A DNA stretch of 64,000 nt from Halocaridina rubra. Taxonomy: Eukaryota > Arthropoda > Malacostraca > Decapoda > Atyidae. Below are positions 31,416 to 41,333 of the stretch, in pieces; within the stretch, counting starts at the first letter, position 1, and every line of letters starts with the position of its first letter. Under the pieces are notes generated by a model that did no database searches, was not told the origin of the DNA, and worked only from the letters and a program-made list of their open reading frames with translations. The position numbers and the translations under genes were made by a program. The stretch lies in NCBI GenBank assembly GCA_037179515.1, contig JAXCGZ010007687.1, positions 1 to 64,000 of the forward strand, in the 5' to 3' direction.

Positions 31416-33375
31416 TAGGTGTAATTCATGCCAGAGAGAAATGGTTCGATAATGGGTGTAAAAGAGCTAAGGAGTGGAGAGACAAATGCTGGAAAAGGTA
31501 TAGGAGGAGAAAAAATATAAATGCCTGGCAAACCTACAAAAGAGCAAGAAATGACTACCTAAGTAAAAGGAGAGAGGCAGAGAGAGACTATGAGAGGGAC
31601 ATCACCAGGAAGGCTAAAGAAAATCCCAAGCTTTTCCACAGCTTTATCAGAGGAAAACTGAAGGTAAGAGAACAGGTTTTAAGGCTAAAGAGAGCAGATG
31701 GAAGCATCACTGAGATGGATGAAGAGATCTGCAAAGAATTGAACAAGGAGTTTCAGCCAGTATTTACAGTAGAAAATACCCCACCCCCTCAGATTGCAGT
31801 GATAGAAGCTCAAGGGCCGGTATTAGAGAACATCAACCTTACAGCCACATAGGTATGCAAAGCGCTGATGGATTTAGATGTTCATAAAGCTACAGGTCCC
31901 GATGACATATCCCCTCATGTGCTTAAAAAATGCGCAAACACAATATCAGTGGCACTAAGCATCATATTTAAGGAGTCACTGGAGTCGGGGGAGATTCCAA
32001 GATGCTGGAAACAAGCAAATGTGATACCTATCTTCAAAAAGGGAAGGAGGGATACGGCTCTGAACTATAGACCAGTTTCCTTGACCAGCATAGTTTGCAA
32101 AGTTATGGAGAAATTACTATCAGTGAGACACCATGCCTTCAGAGAAGGTAGATCAACAGTAACAAACTTATTAGAATTTTATGATGAGGTAAGCCAAATC
32201 TTACAGGAAAGAGAGGGCTGGGAAGATTGCATATTCCTTGACTTCCAGAGAGCGTTTGACACTGTCCCACACGGGAGTCTTATTAGGAAGCTGCAAGCAA
32301 TGGCTAGACTAGGTGGAAATGTCTTGGAGTGGAAAAAAACTTACTTAGAAGGAATGGAACAGAGGGTTAGAGTAAGACACTCAGTGTCTGAATGTAGAAG
32401 AGTTAGTAGTGGAGCTCCACAGGGCTCAGTTTTAGGGCCACTTTTGTTCCTTGTATATGTAAATGACCTACCAGAGTCTGCAAATTCATTCATGAATATG
32501 TTTGCTGATGATGCAAAGATTGTGAAGAGAGTAGGAAACGAGAACAATGGTAGAGAACTTCAGGAGGATCTAAATAATCTGCATGAGTGGTCAGGAAAGT
32601 GGCTAATGAAATTCAATACTTCAAAATGTAAGGTAATGAGAATGGGTACAAGTGCAAGAAGGCCCAAGCTTGACTACTCGGTGGCTGGAGTACAACTTCA
32701 AGAGACAGAGAATGAGGGAGATCTAGGAGTTAACATACTGGCCGATTTGTCTCCAGAAATACATATAAATGGCATAGTAAGGGCAGCATATGCTTTCTTG
32801 TCAAATGTAAGGGTATCCTTCAGGCGCATGGACAAGGAAATGTTCAGAATTATTTATGTAACCTATGTGAGGCCAAAACAAGAATATGCAGCCCCCTTAT
32901 GGTATCCGCACTTGAAAAAGGACGTAGGTAATCTTGAAAAAGTTCAAAGACATGCCACGAAACTGGTGCCAGAAATACGCAATCTCAGTTATGTTGAGAG
33001 GCTGAGGGAATTAGACTTTCCATCACTCGAAGCTAGAAGAGTGAGGAGGGGATATGGTGACAGTCTTTAAATTCCTTCATGGTTATGATAGAGTGGATAG
33101 GGATCGATATTTTGATATGGCTGGCACTAGAACTAGAGGTCATAGTTTGAAGCTTCGTAAGAAAACTTCTTTGCAGGATGAAAGGAAGTACTTTTTCATT
33201 GTAAGAGTAGTTGATAACTGGAATCCGCTAAGCGAGGAGGTAGTTAATGCTATATCAATCCATAATTTTAAGGACAGGCATGATAAGTATCACTAAGTAT
33301 AAAATGGAACCGATCGGGAGACGGGAAGATACGAGCTTAGGGCTCTCTCCCAGTAAACACAATTAGGTAATCACA
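31416..33375 (+). mobile_element. LINE L-A copy b2 (younger, 5'-truncated) inside copy b
   Basis: Starts at GTAGGTGTAATTCATGCCAG, an ORF2 position upstream of where copy b stopped, so this is a second copy and not a continuation. ORF2 pieces are 31416-31852, 31868-33070 and 33054-33296. A stop at 31850, a deletion removing RKHISLHLESFNFL near 32115, and an insertion near 33048 break it. The catalytic FADDAKIV is intact near 32500. It ends with the family 3' UTR and AATTAGGTAATCACA, running straight into the CA repeat. Confidence 0.85.
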
Positions 33376-33378
33376 CAC

Positions 33379-33461
<83 letters not shown>
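33373..33461. repeat. (CA)n microsatellite at a LINE 3' end
   Basis: About 44 CA units with two interruptions (CACG near 33379 and CAAACA at the end). It directly follows the AATCACA end of L-A copy b2. The repeat phase continues the ACACA end of the LINE tail. Confidence 0.95.
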
Positions 33462-33465
<4 letters not shown>

Positions 33466-33467
33466 GA

Positions 33468-34296
33468 GTTCAGTTTTAGGGCCACTTATGTTCCCTGTAT
33501 ATGCAAAGGACCTACCAGAGTTTGTAAATTCATTCATGAATATGTTTCCAGATGATGCAAAGATTGTGAAGAAAGTAGCAAACGAGAATAATGGTAGAAA
33601 ACTTCAGGAAAATCTAAATAGTCTTCATGAGTGGTCAGAAATGTGGCCAGTGAAATTCAATACTTCAAAATGTAAGGTAATGAGAATGGGTACAAGTGTA
33701 AGAAGGCCCAAGCTTGACCACTCGGTGGCAGTAGTACAACTTCAAGAGACAGAAAGTGAGAGAGAACTAGGAATAAACATACTGTCAGGTTTGTCTCCAG
33801 AAATACATGTAAATATCTTAGTAAGGGCAGCATATGCATTCTTATCAAATGTAAAGGTAGCCTTCAGGCACATGGACAAGGAAATGTTCAGAAATATTTA
33901 TGTAACCTATGTGAGGCCAAAACTCGAAAATGCAGCCCCATTTTGGAATCCGCACTTGAAAACGCACATAGCTAAGCTTGAAAAGGTTCAAAGACATGCC
34001 ACGAAACTGGTGCCAGAAATACATAATCTCAGTTATGATGAGAGGCTGACAGAATTAGACTTACCATCACTCGAAGCTAGAAGATTGAGGGGGGATATGG
34101 TGAGAGTCTATAAATTCCTTCATGGTTATGATAGAGTGGATAGGGATCGATATTTTGATATGGCTGGCTGTAGAACTAGAGGTCATAGAGTGAAGCTTCA
34201 TAAGGAAACTTCTTTGCAGGATGTAAGGAAATACTTTTTCAGTGTAAGAGTAGTTGATAATTTGAATTCGCTAAGCAAGGAGGTAGTTAATGCTAA
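33468..34296 (+). pseudogene. L-A copy b RT C-terminal half
   Basis: Resumes with VLGPLMFPVYAKDLPEF. The catalytic box near 33548 reads FPDDAK instead of FADDAK. The frame is open from 33488 through KCKVMRMGTS, KLEKVQRHATKLV and FSVRVVDNLNSLSKEVVNA to 34296. There it runs into L-B copy 2. The many differences from copies d and f show this is an old copy. Confidence 0.8.
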
Positions 34297-35801
34297 GCAT
34301 GAATAGATATGATATGACTCTCCGAGAACGTTATAAAACAGAAAAGAAACGTGTCAGATCTCTCATCAGTGTAAGTAAAAAAGACTTATACAAAAAACAA
34401 TGTAATGACTCTAGACATGATACAGCAGCAGCATGGAAATTGATGAGAAGCATGATACCAAATGAAAAGAGTACCTCAGAAAGTTATGAAAATATTATGG
34501 AGTTGAAAGACAAAGCGGAAAACTTTAATAACTATTTTGCTAACGTTGGCAAAAATACATATGAAAAAACTCAAGAAAACATCAACTCAGTGAATATGAG
34601 TAATTGCTTGAATGACAATTCTTCCAATGTAAACACAAGAGAGTACTTCAAGAAAAATCCTATCGATTGTGCTACCCTAATTCTTACCATAAAGAGCCTT
34701 GGAAACTCTGGCTCTTATGGTTCAGATGGTATACCATTTCAGTTCATCAAAGATGCTCTACTCATGATTGCATCATATATTCTAACTATCATGAACACTT
34801 CCATAGTTACTAAAAAGTTTCCTGACTCTTGGAAAATATCACATGTAATATCTCTGCATAAAAAGAGGGACAAAGAAGATGTGACAAACTATCGTCCCAT
34901 TTCCCTGCTACCCATTTTCTCTAAAATATTAGAAAAAATTGTTGCATGCCAACTTATGTCATATTTAGAGTCTCATAGATTATTATCTATTAACCAACAT
35001 GGTTTCAGACCGAAACTCTCGACGGAAACAGCACTGCTCAAAGTTACAAATAGTATCTATAATAATATAGATATGAAAAAAATATCTCTGCTTGTATTAT
35101 TGGACTTATCAAAAGCCTTCAACAGTGTAAACCATGAAATTCTTTTAAGTAAATGTACTAACTTAAATATTGATCCAAGCTGGTTTAGTGAGTATCTATC
35201 TAATCATAAACAGTCTATACGTCTTAACAACATTATCTCTGTGCCAAAAAATGTATCATTTGGTGTTCCACAGGGACCAGTACTTGGTCCTATCCTCTTC
35301 TCCATTTACGTAAATGATCTATCTTCTTTCATTTCTGACGGTCTAGTCGTACAATGTGCAGATGGCACTCAACTACTCCTTAGTGGTGATATTAATAATC
35401 TACCAGAGCTAACTTTAAGAGCAGAAAACACTCTGTCAAAAATTAAAACCTATTTTCAAGAAATTGGGCTGTTAATTAACGAAAGTAAAACACAGCGCAT
35501 GTTTATTGGTTCAAGGTTCCACATAGGACAAATTCCAGAAAACACAACAATTAATTTTTGCGACAATATTATCACACCTAGCAAAACAGTAAAAAACCTA
35601 GGAATTAACTTTGATAACCACATGTTGTTTGATTCCCACATAGATAAAGAATGCAAAAAGGTTACAGGAACATTAATGTACTTATCATGTATAAAAGACA
35701 ATTTTGAGACTACCATTCAAATAACTATTGTTGAATCTCTAGCCCTAAGTCACATTAATTACTGCTCAACTGTTTTTGAGCTACCACCAAGACTCAGATA
35801 A
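34290..35801 (+). pseudogene. L-B copy 2 reverse transcriptase
   Basis: A 503-codon frame with L2/CR1-like RT motifs: DGIPFQFIKDAL, NYRPISLLPIFSKILEK, NQHGFRPKLSTETALLK, LLVLLDLSKAFNSVNHE (first Asp), and FGVPQGPVLGPILFSIYVNDL. The catalytic box near 35360 reads CADGTQLLL where YADDTQLLL is usual, so the second Asp is Gly. The C-terminal part LGINFDNHMLFDSHIDK is open until a frameshift near 35775. The first codons to about 34299 are L-A sequence. The altered box makes the enzyme inactive. Confidence 0.85.
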
Positions 35802-36480
35802 ACAGAATACAGAAGCTTATTAATTTTGCAGCTCGAATTGCCCTGGGAGGAGTAAGAAAATATGACCGTATCACACCAGCTCTCAATAAACTTGGGTGGC
35901 TGCGGGCAGAAAACATGGTCGCTTATGCTATTTATGTTTTTGTATTCAAAATTTTGGACCATCATTATCCTAGCTAGCTATTTGATTTAAAAACAGTCAG
36001 GGATATAAGGGGAACCAACACAAGACAGAGCAGTGAGCTCATATTCACAGAACAAACACAAAAGCAGGTTCAAAGATGATCACTATCAAAGGGCCAACAC
36101 TGGAATAATATTCCAGAGCATCTTAAAAATGCATCCTCCTTCACAGCTTTCAAAGGCAAACTATATAGTTTTCTTTTGGACAAATAGTTGCTGCTCATTA
36201 AGAACTAATTATTCTCATTGTAATGAAAACAAATATGGAAATGATGCTGATAACAACGACCCTGTATCTAGTGTCATACTTACTACTTTATTATTTAACA
36301 TTATTGTTAACATTTTTATTACAGCATTATTATTTTCTATGAAAGCTACATTTAATTTAAGTATATGTATTACCCTATTATTTATTAGTTTAATTACATG
36401 TCTACTTATAAGTTACTATTAATGTTGAATAACCATTGTACAAAATGGAAATAAATGTTTGTTTGTTTGTTTGTTTATCT
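34297..36480 (+). mobile_element. LINE L-B copy 2 (longest copy) inside L-A copy b
   Basis: Carries a 503-codon ORF2 piece and the complete 3' end: LWNNIPEHLKNASS-related sequence near 36090, a 3' UTR, GGAAATAAATG, and a (GTTT)n tail at 36459-36478. The endonuclease is missing, so it is 5'-truncated. The host L-A sequence stops at GTTAATGCT and resumes near 36490, having lost a few bases. No clean target duplication was found. Confidence 0.85.
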
Positions 36481-36613
36481 CACTCCATATGTTTAAGGAC
36501 AGGTATGATAAGTATCACTAAGTAAAATATGGAACCGATCAGGAAACAGGAAGATACGAGCTTTGAACTCTTTCCCGTAAACACAATTAGGTAATCACAA
36601 TTAGGTAATTACA

Positions 36614-37745
36614 CCAGTCTGATAGGCTCAGTGCAAGAAAGGTATTTAATTGAAAACGACATCTAGCTCTGAATTCGACCTCCCCTTCTTACACCCCCAT
36701 CAGCGCATACCCTTCTTATGGCTACTCCCTTACTGAAAAGGGAACAAGTTCCTCAACAAAGGCACTGGCCAAGACGGAGGTGCCAGACCTAGGACTATTT
36801 TCTCAAGGAAGGATTTTCACCTATGATTTCTGGAAGATATATCTCTCGAGGAGAAATTTCAATGGAAGAATAAATTCTTTCCTATTCACCGTCAATCACT
36901 GAGCATTCCAATCAAAGTAAGTGGTGGTTTAATCATTTATATGTCATGAGGAAAAACAAGCATTTTATTGAAGGGGTGTGCATGGGGGAATCCAATTCGT
37001 GTCAAAGGATAAACCACCACTAAGAACATTCTTCATTAAAGGGTATCCTACTTCTTGGAATAAAAAACAACTGCACTCCCTATTCCAAAATGGAGATGGA
37101 AAATACATCAGAAGTATACAACGTCTAAAGTACGATGAAAAGAATCTTCAACTCTAAAGATGAGTTGTAAAGCAACCAGACTCAAGCCTCCAGAAGAACT
37201 CTCCCTACTTTCAGGGATAAAAGATTCCCCTATCCTCAAAGTCCAAGAAAAATCTTCAGCCAACATCCAGCGCTCCCTCTATTGCCAGAAGGGGCACCAC
37301 CTATCAAAAGTGTTCAGCAGTTACCGTTGGGCCCATAGCAGCAACTTCTCGGTCCCCAACTTGCTCATGATGTAGCACAGTTTCTGAAAATATATGGGAG
37401 CATAACTGTTCCCATCAGAACAAAGCTAGTATTACCTCAGAGAGTCAATATACAGGATCTGACGAAGGTGAATCATCACTAACAACTACAGATGAAGCAG
37501 GTCAGGAACAAATTGTAGCAGTGAATGAACAACCTTTCGCAGATAGCAACCGAGAACTTCAGTGCAAAAATAACTCCTCTGAAAAGAAACTTAAAGACTT
37601 AGAAGAGCATATAGCCACATTAATAAGTCAGCTTAAAAAACATGAAAATTGAATCATATAAGGATTTTCCTATGTCAGCTCAAAATGATAAAGGTATTGA
37701 CAAATCATAATCTGCTAAAGACAAAGGTAAAGCCCTCATGCTTGA
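36614..37745 (+). pseudogene. Probable degenerate LINE ORF1 (zinc-knuckle type)
   Basis: No long frame remains. Pieces in several frames resemble Jockey-type LINE ORF1: LRTFFIKGYPTSWNKKQLHSL near 37025, then CKATRLKPPEELSLLSGIKD near 37163, then LYCQKGHHLSKVFSSYR near 37278, where CCHC knuckles are expected but mostly lost. A hydrophilic tail follows (LKDLEEHIATLISQLKKHEN, to a stop at 37650). No RT was found with it. The call is tentative; unrelated low-complexity coding is possible. Confidence 0.4.
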
Positions 37746-37889
37746 ACAGGTAATATTTATTAAAACTCTAAATAATTAGATGCAGATATCACTCTCCCAA
37801 TTTTCGATTCTTTATTTTTTTTTCTTTCTAATTAGTTACACCCTTCTTACTACAATGAACCTGTCTCTTCTCTCTATGTTATTCCTTTT

Positions 37890-38240
37890 CTTCATAAATA
37901 GATGTATGTGCATGCATGCATGTGAATGCATATATAAGGAGATTCTATGGTATGTAGGTATGTGGGTGTATGTGTATATGTATATGTATTTGCATAAACG
38001 TGTGTGTGCATGTTTGTGAATATTTGACTGCATGCATGTATGCGTGTGTACATGGAAGTATGTCTGCATGTATGTATGGATGTATATGTACACATATGTG
38101 TATGTGATGATACTCACATGTGTATTTGTATGTATGTTGGTATGTGCTGCTCTGTGCACATGTGCACAAAAATATTCTGTACATATGAATGCTTATGCAA
38201 TAATGCATAAATATCTTAGTGTACAGATGTTTATGTAATT
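37890..38240. repeat. Degenerate TATG/TG-rich microsatellite region
   Basis: A mosaic of TGTATG, TGCATG and GTGTGT runs with many interruptions. It ends directly at the 3' tail of L-A copy c (38241). The apparent frames here on both strands are side effects of the repeat. Confidence 0.8.
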
Positions 38241-41205
38241 AATTACCTAATTGCCCTATTGTGTTTACGGGAAAGAGCCCAAAGCTCGTATCATCCCGTC
38301 TCCTGATCGGCTCCATTTTCTACTTAGTGATACTTATCATACCTGTCCTTAAAACTATGGATTGAGATAGCATTAACTACCTCCTCGCTTAGCGAATTCC
38401 AATTATCAATTACTATTACACTGAAAAAGTATTTCCCTACATCCTGCAAAGAAGTTTTCTCTCGAAGCTTCAAACTATGACCTCTAGTTCTAGAGCCAGC
38501 CATATCAATATATCGATCCCTATCCACTCTATCATAACCATGAAGGAGCTTAAAAACTGTCACCATATCCCCCCTCAATCCTCTAGCTTCGAGTGACAGT
38601 AAGTCTAATTCATTCAGCTCTCATCATAACTGAGATTGCGTATTTCTTACACCAGTTTCGTGGCATGTCTTTGAACTTTTTCAAGCTTAGCTATGTGCTT
38701 TTTCAAGTGTGGATTCCAAAAGGGGGTTGCATATTCGAGTTTTGGCCTCACATAGGTTACATGAATATTTCTGAACATTTCGTTGTCCATGTGCCTGAAG
38801 GCTACCCTTACAGTTGATAAGAATGTATATGCTGCCCTTACTATGCCATTTATATGTATTTCTGGAGACAAATCGGCCAGTATGTTTACTCCTAGATCTC
38901 TCTCAATTTCTGTCTCTTGAAGTTGTACTCCAGCCACCGAGTAGTCAAGCTTGGGCCTTCTTGCACTTGTACCCATTCTCATTACCTTACATTTTGAAGC
39001 ATTGAATTTCATTAGTCACTTTTCTGACCACTCATGCAGATTATTTAGATCCTCTTGAAGTTCTCTACCATTGTTCTCGTTTTTTACTTTCTTCACAATC
39101 TTTGCATCATCTGCAAACATATTCATGAATGAATTTACAGACTCTGGTAGGGCATTTACATATACAAAGAACAAAAGTGGCCCTAAAACTGAGCCCTGTG
39201 GAACTCCACTACTAACTCTTCTCCATTCAGACACTGAGTATCTTACTTTAACCCTCTGTTCCCTTCCTTCTAAGTAAGTTTTTATCCATTCCAAAACATT
39301 TCCACCTATTCTAGCCATTGCTTGCAGCTTCCTAATAAGTCTCCCATGTGGAACAGTGTCAAACGCTTTCTGGAAGTCTAGGAATATGCAATCTGCCCAG
39401 CCCTCTCTTTCCTGTAAGATTCGGCTTACCTCATCATAAAATTCTAATAAGTTTGTTGTTCTACCTTCTCTGAAGCCATGTTGCCTCACTGTCAAAAAGT
39501 TGAAGGATTCCAAATGAAGAGAGATATGTTTCCTTAGTAGTTTCTCCATAACTTTGCAAACTATGCTGGTCAAGGAAACTGGTCTATAGTTCAGAGCTGT
39601 ATCCCTCCTTACCTTTTTGAAGATAGGTATCACATTTGCTTGTTTCCAGCATCTTGGAATCTCCCCTGACTCCAGTGACTTTTTAAATATGATACTTAGT
39701 GCCACTGATATTGAGTTTGCGCATTTTTTAAGCACATGAGGGGATATGTCATCAGGACCTGTAGCTTTATGAACATCTAAATCCATCAGCGCTTTGCATA
39801 CCTCTGTGGCTGTAAAGTTGATGTTCTCTAAAACCGGCCCTTGAGCTTCTATCTCTGCAATCTGAGGGGGTGGGGTATTTTCTACTGTGAATACTGACTG
39901 AAACTCCTTGTTCAATTCTTTGCAGATCTCTTCATCCGTCTCAGTGATGCTTCCATCCGCTCTCTTTAGCCTTAAAACCTGTTCTTTTACCTTCAGTTTT
40001 CCTCTGAGAAAGCTGTGGAAAAACTTAGGAATTCCTTTAGCCTTCCTGGTGATGTCCCTCTCATAGTCTCTCTCTGCCTCTCTCCTTTTACTTAGGTAGT
40101 CATTTCTTGCTCTTTTGTAGGCTTGCCAGGCATTTCTGTTTTTTCACCTCCTATACCTTTTCCAGCATTTGTCTCTCCACTCCTTAGCTCTTTTACACCC
40201 ATTATCAAACCATTTCTCTCTGGCATGAATTACACCTACTTTGGTGACAGGTATGCAGCAATCTACTATCTTCCCATATTTCTCACAAAAGATGTGATAC
40301 ATTTCTTGTACAGATTTGTTGTAAAATAAGGTTTTCCAGTCAATAAATGCAAAAAGCTCATTCATTTTGATGTAATCTCCTTTCGGATAGTTCCTCCTCA
40401 TGTCCTCAGTGCCTCTACTCTCAGGCAGACTATCTTCAATGATATGCTCCTTCAAGAACACACAGTGGTCACTCTTTCCAATTGGTGGTTCATACTCAAT
40501 TTTTTCAATATCCAACACATTATCTGTGAATAATAGATCAAGTAGTGATGGCTCATACACTCCCCTGGCCCTCGTTGGTTCCATTACATGTTGGTGTAGG
40601 AAATTCCCTTGTACGCAATCTAGGAATCTTTCCCCGAATGAGTCCTCACCACTGTGTGGGTCAAGATTTATCCAATCTATCTCTTTATTATTAAAATCTC
40701 CCATAATCAAAATCCTACATTTCCTCTCCTGTGCCATGTTAACAACTGAGTTTATGACTTCTATAATACCTATATGACTTTCCTCATACACTTCAAGCCT
40801 ATTCTGGTTCCTTGGTGGGTTATATACAACAGTTATTATAATGCTCTCTGACCCAGTATTTATGCGAGCAACGAGAAATTCCTTGAACTCACTTTCTATA
40901 GCCAAGTTTATTTCTTCACCTTGAATCCTTTCACTTATGAGCAGTGCTATCCTTCCACTAGTCCTCTCAGATCTTTCAACCCTTAGTATTCTGAAGCCCT
41001 TAGGAAAAACTGACACTATTTATGTCCTCACTCAACTTAGTCTCTGTAATTGGTACTATATCTGACTTACTCTTGTGAATCCTATCTCTTAATTCTACTG
41101 CCTTACCAGCTAATCCATCAGGATTTGTGTATAACAGTCTTAATGAGGCCCCATCCCCTGATCTTTTGTCATTATCTTCTTTATCTCCCCTTTGTCTGGA
41201 AGAAC
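38241..41205 (-). mobile_element. LINE L-A copy c (nearly full ORF2, broken)
   Basis: The 3' end (ATTACCTAATTG, then GTGTTTACGGGAAAGAGCC) is at 38241, and the 5' end is near 41205, just within the ORF1/ORF2 overlap. It abuts copy d's tail across a short ATGT repeat. ORF2 lies in five pieces: 41205-41000, 41016-40144, 39915-39016, 39012-38647 and 38578-38324. The endonuclease and RT motifs match copy d, with stops or indels between pieces. Confidence 0.9.
38324..41205 (-). pseudogene. L-A copy c ORF2 (endonuclease and RT), frameshifted
   Basis: Endonuclease pieces: RLLYTNPDGLAGKAVELRD, PITETKLSED (catalytic Glu), ILIMGDFNNKEIDWINL, and GKSDHCVFLKEHI (catalytic His). The frameshift near 41008 follows SVSFS. 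RT pieces: KATGPDDISPHVLKKC, FLDFQKAFDTVPHG, SSGVPQGSVLGPLLFF, and FADDAKIVKK near 39105, which is intact. The Glu-Lys-stop at 39016 separates the C-terminal piece. The last part lies at 38578-38324. The level of damage is between copies b and d. Confidence 0.88.
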
Positions 41206-41210
41206 TCATG

Positions 41211-41243
41211 TATGTATGTATGTATGTATGTATGTATGTATGT
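41211..41243. repeat. (ATGT)n microsatellite at L-A copy d 3' end
   Basis: About eight ATGT units sit between the 5' edge of copy c and the GTGATTACCTAATTG tail of copy d. Read on the LINE strand, this is an ACAT repeat directly following the tail. Confidence 0.9.
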
Positions 41244-41333
41244 GATTACCTAATTGTGATTACCTAATTGTGTTTACGGGAAAGAGCCCAAAGCTCGTAT
41301 CTTCCCGTCTCCTGATCGGTTCCATTTTTAGAC

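Larger units (their letters stand above)
27780..36613 (+). mobile_element. LINE L-A copy b (old), split by three later insertions
   Basis: Segments of one old L-A copy lie at 27780-29261, 30228-31415, 33468-34296 and about 36490-36613. Between them are a MULE (29262-30218), a younger L-A copy with a CA repeat (31416-33467), and L-B copy 2 (34297-36480). The last segment resumes at TTTAAGGACAGGTATGATAAG, the end of the same ORF2, and has the family 3' end with two ATTAGGTAAT repeats. A piece of ORF2 between 31415 and 33468, about the RT fingers, is absent. All coding parts carry stops or frameshifts. Confidence 0.78.

Noticed and set aside
37780..38240. Membrane-protein-like and His/Thr-rich frames on both strands
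   Set aside because: They are side effects of the TATG/TG-rich repeat.
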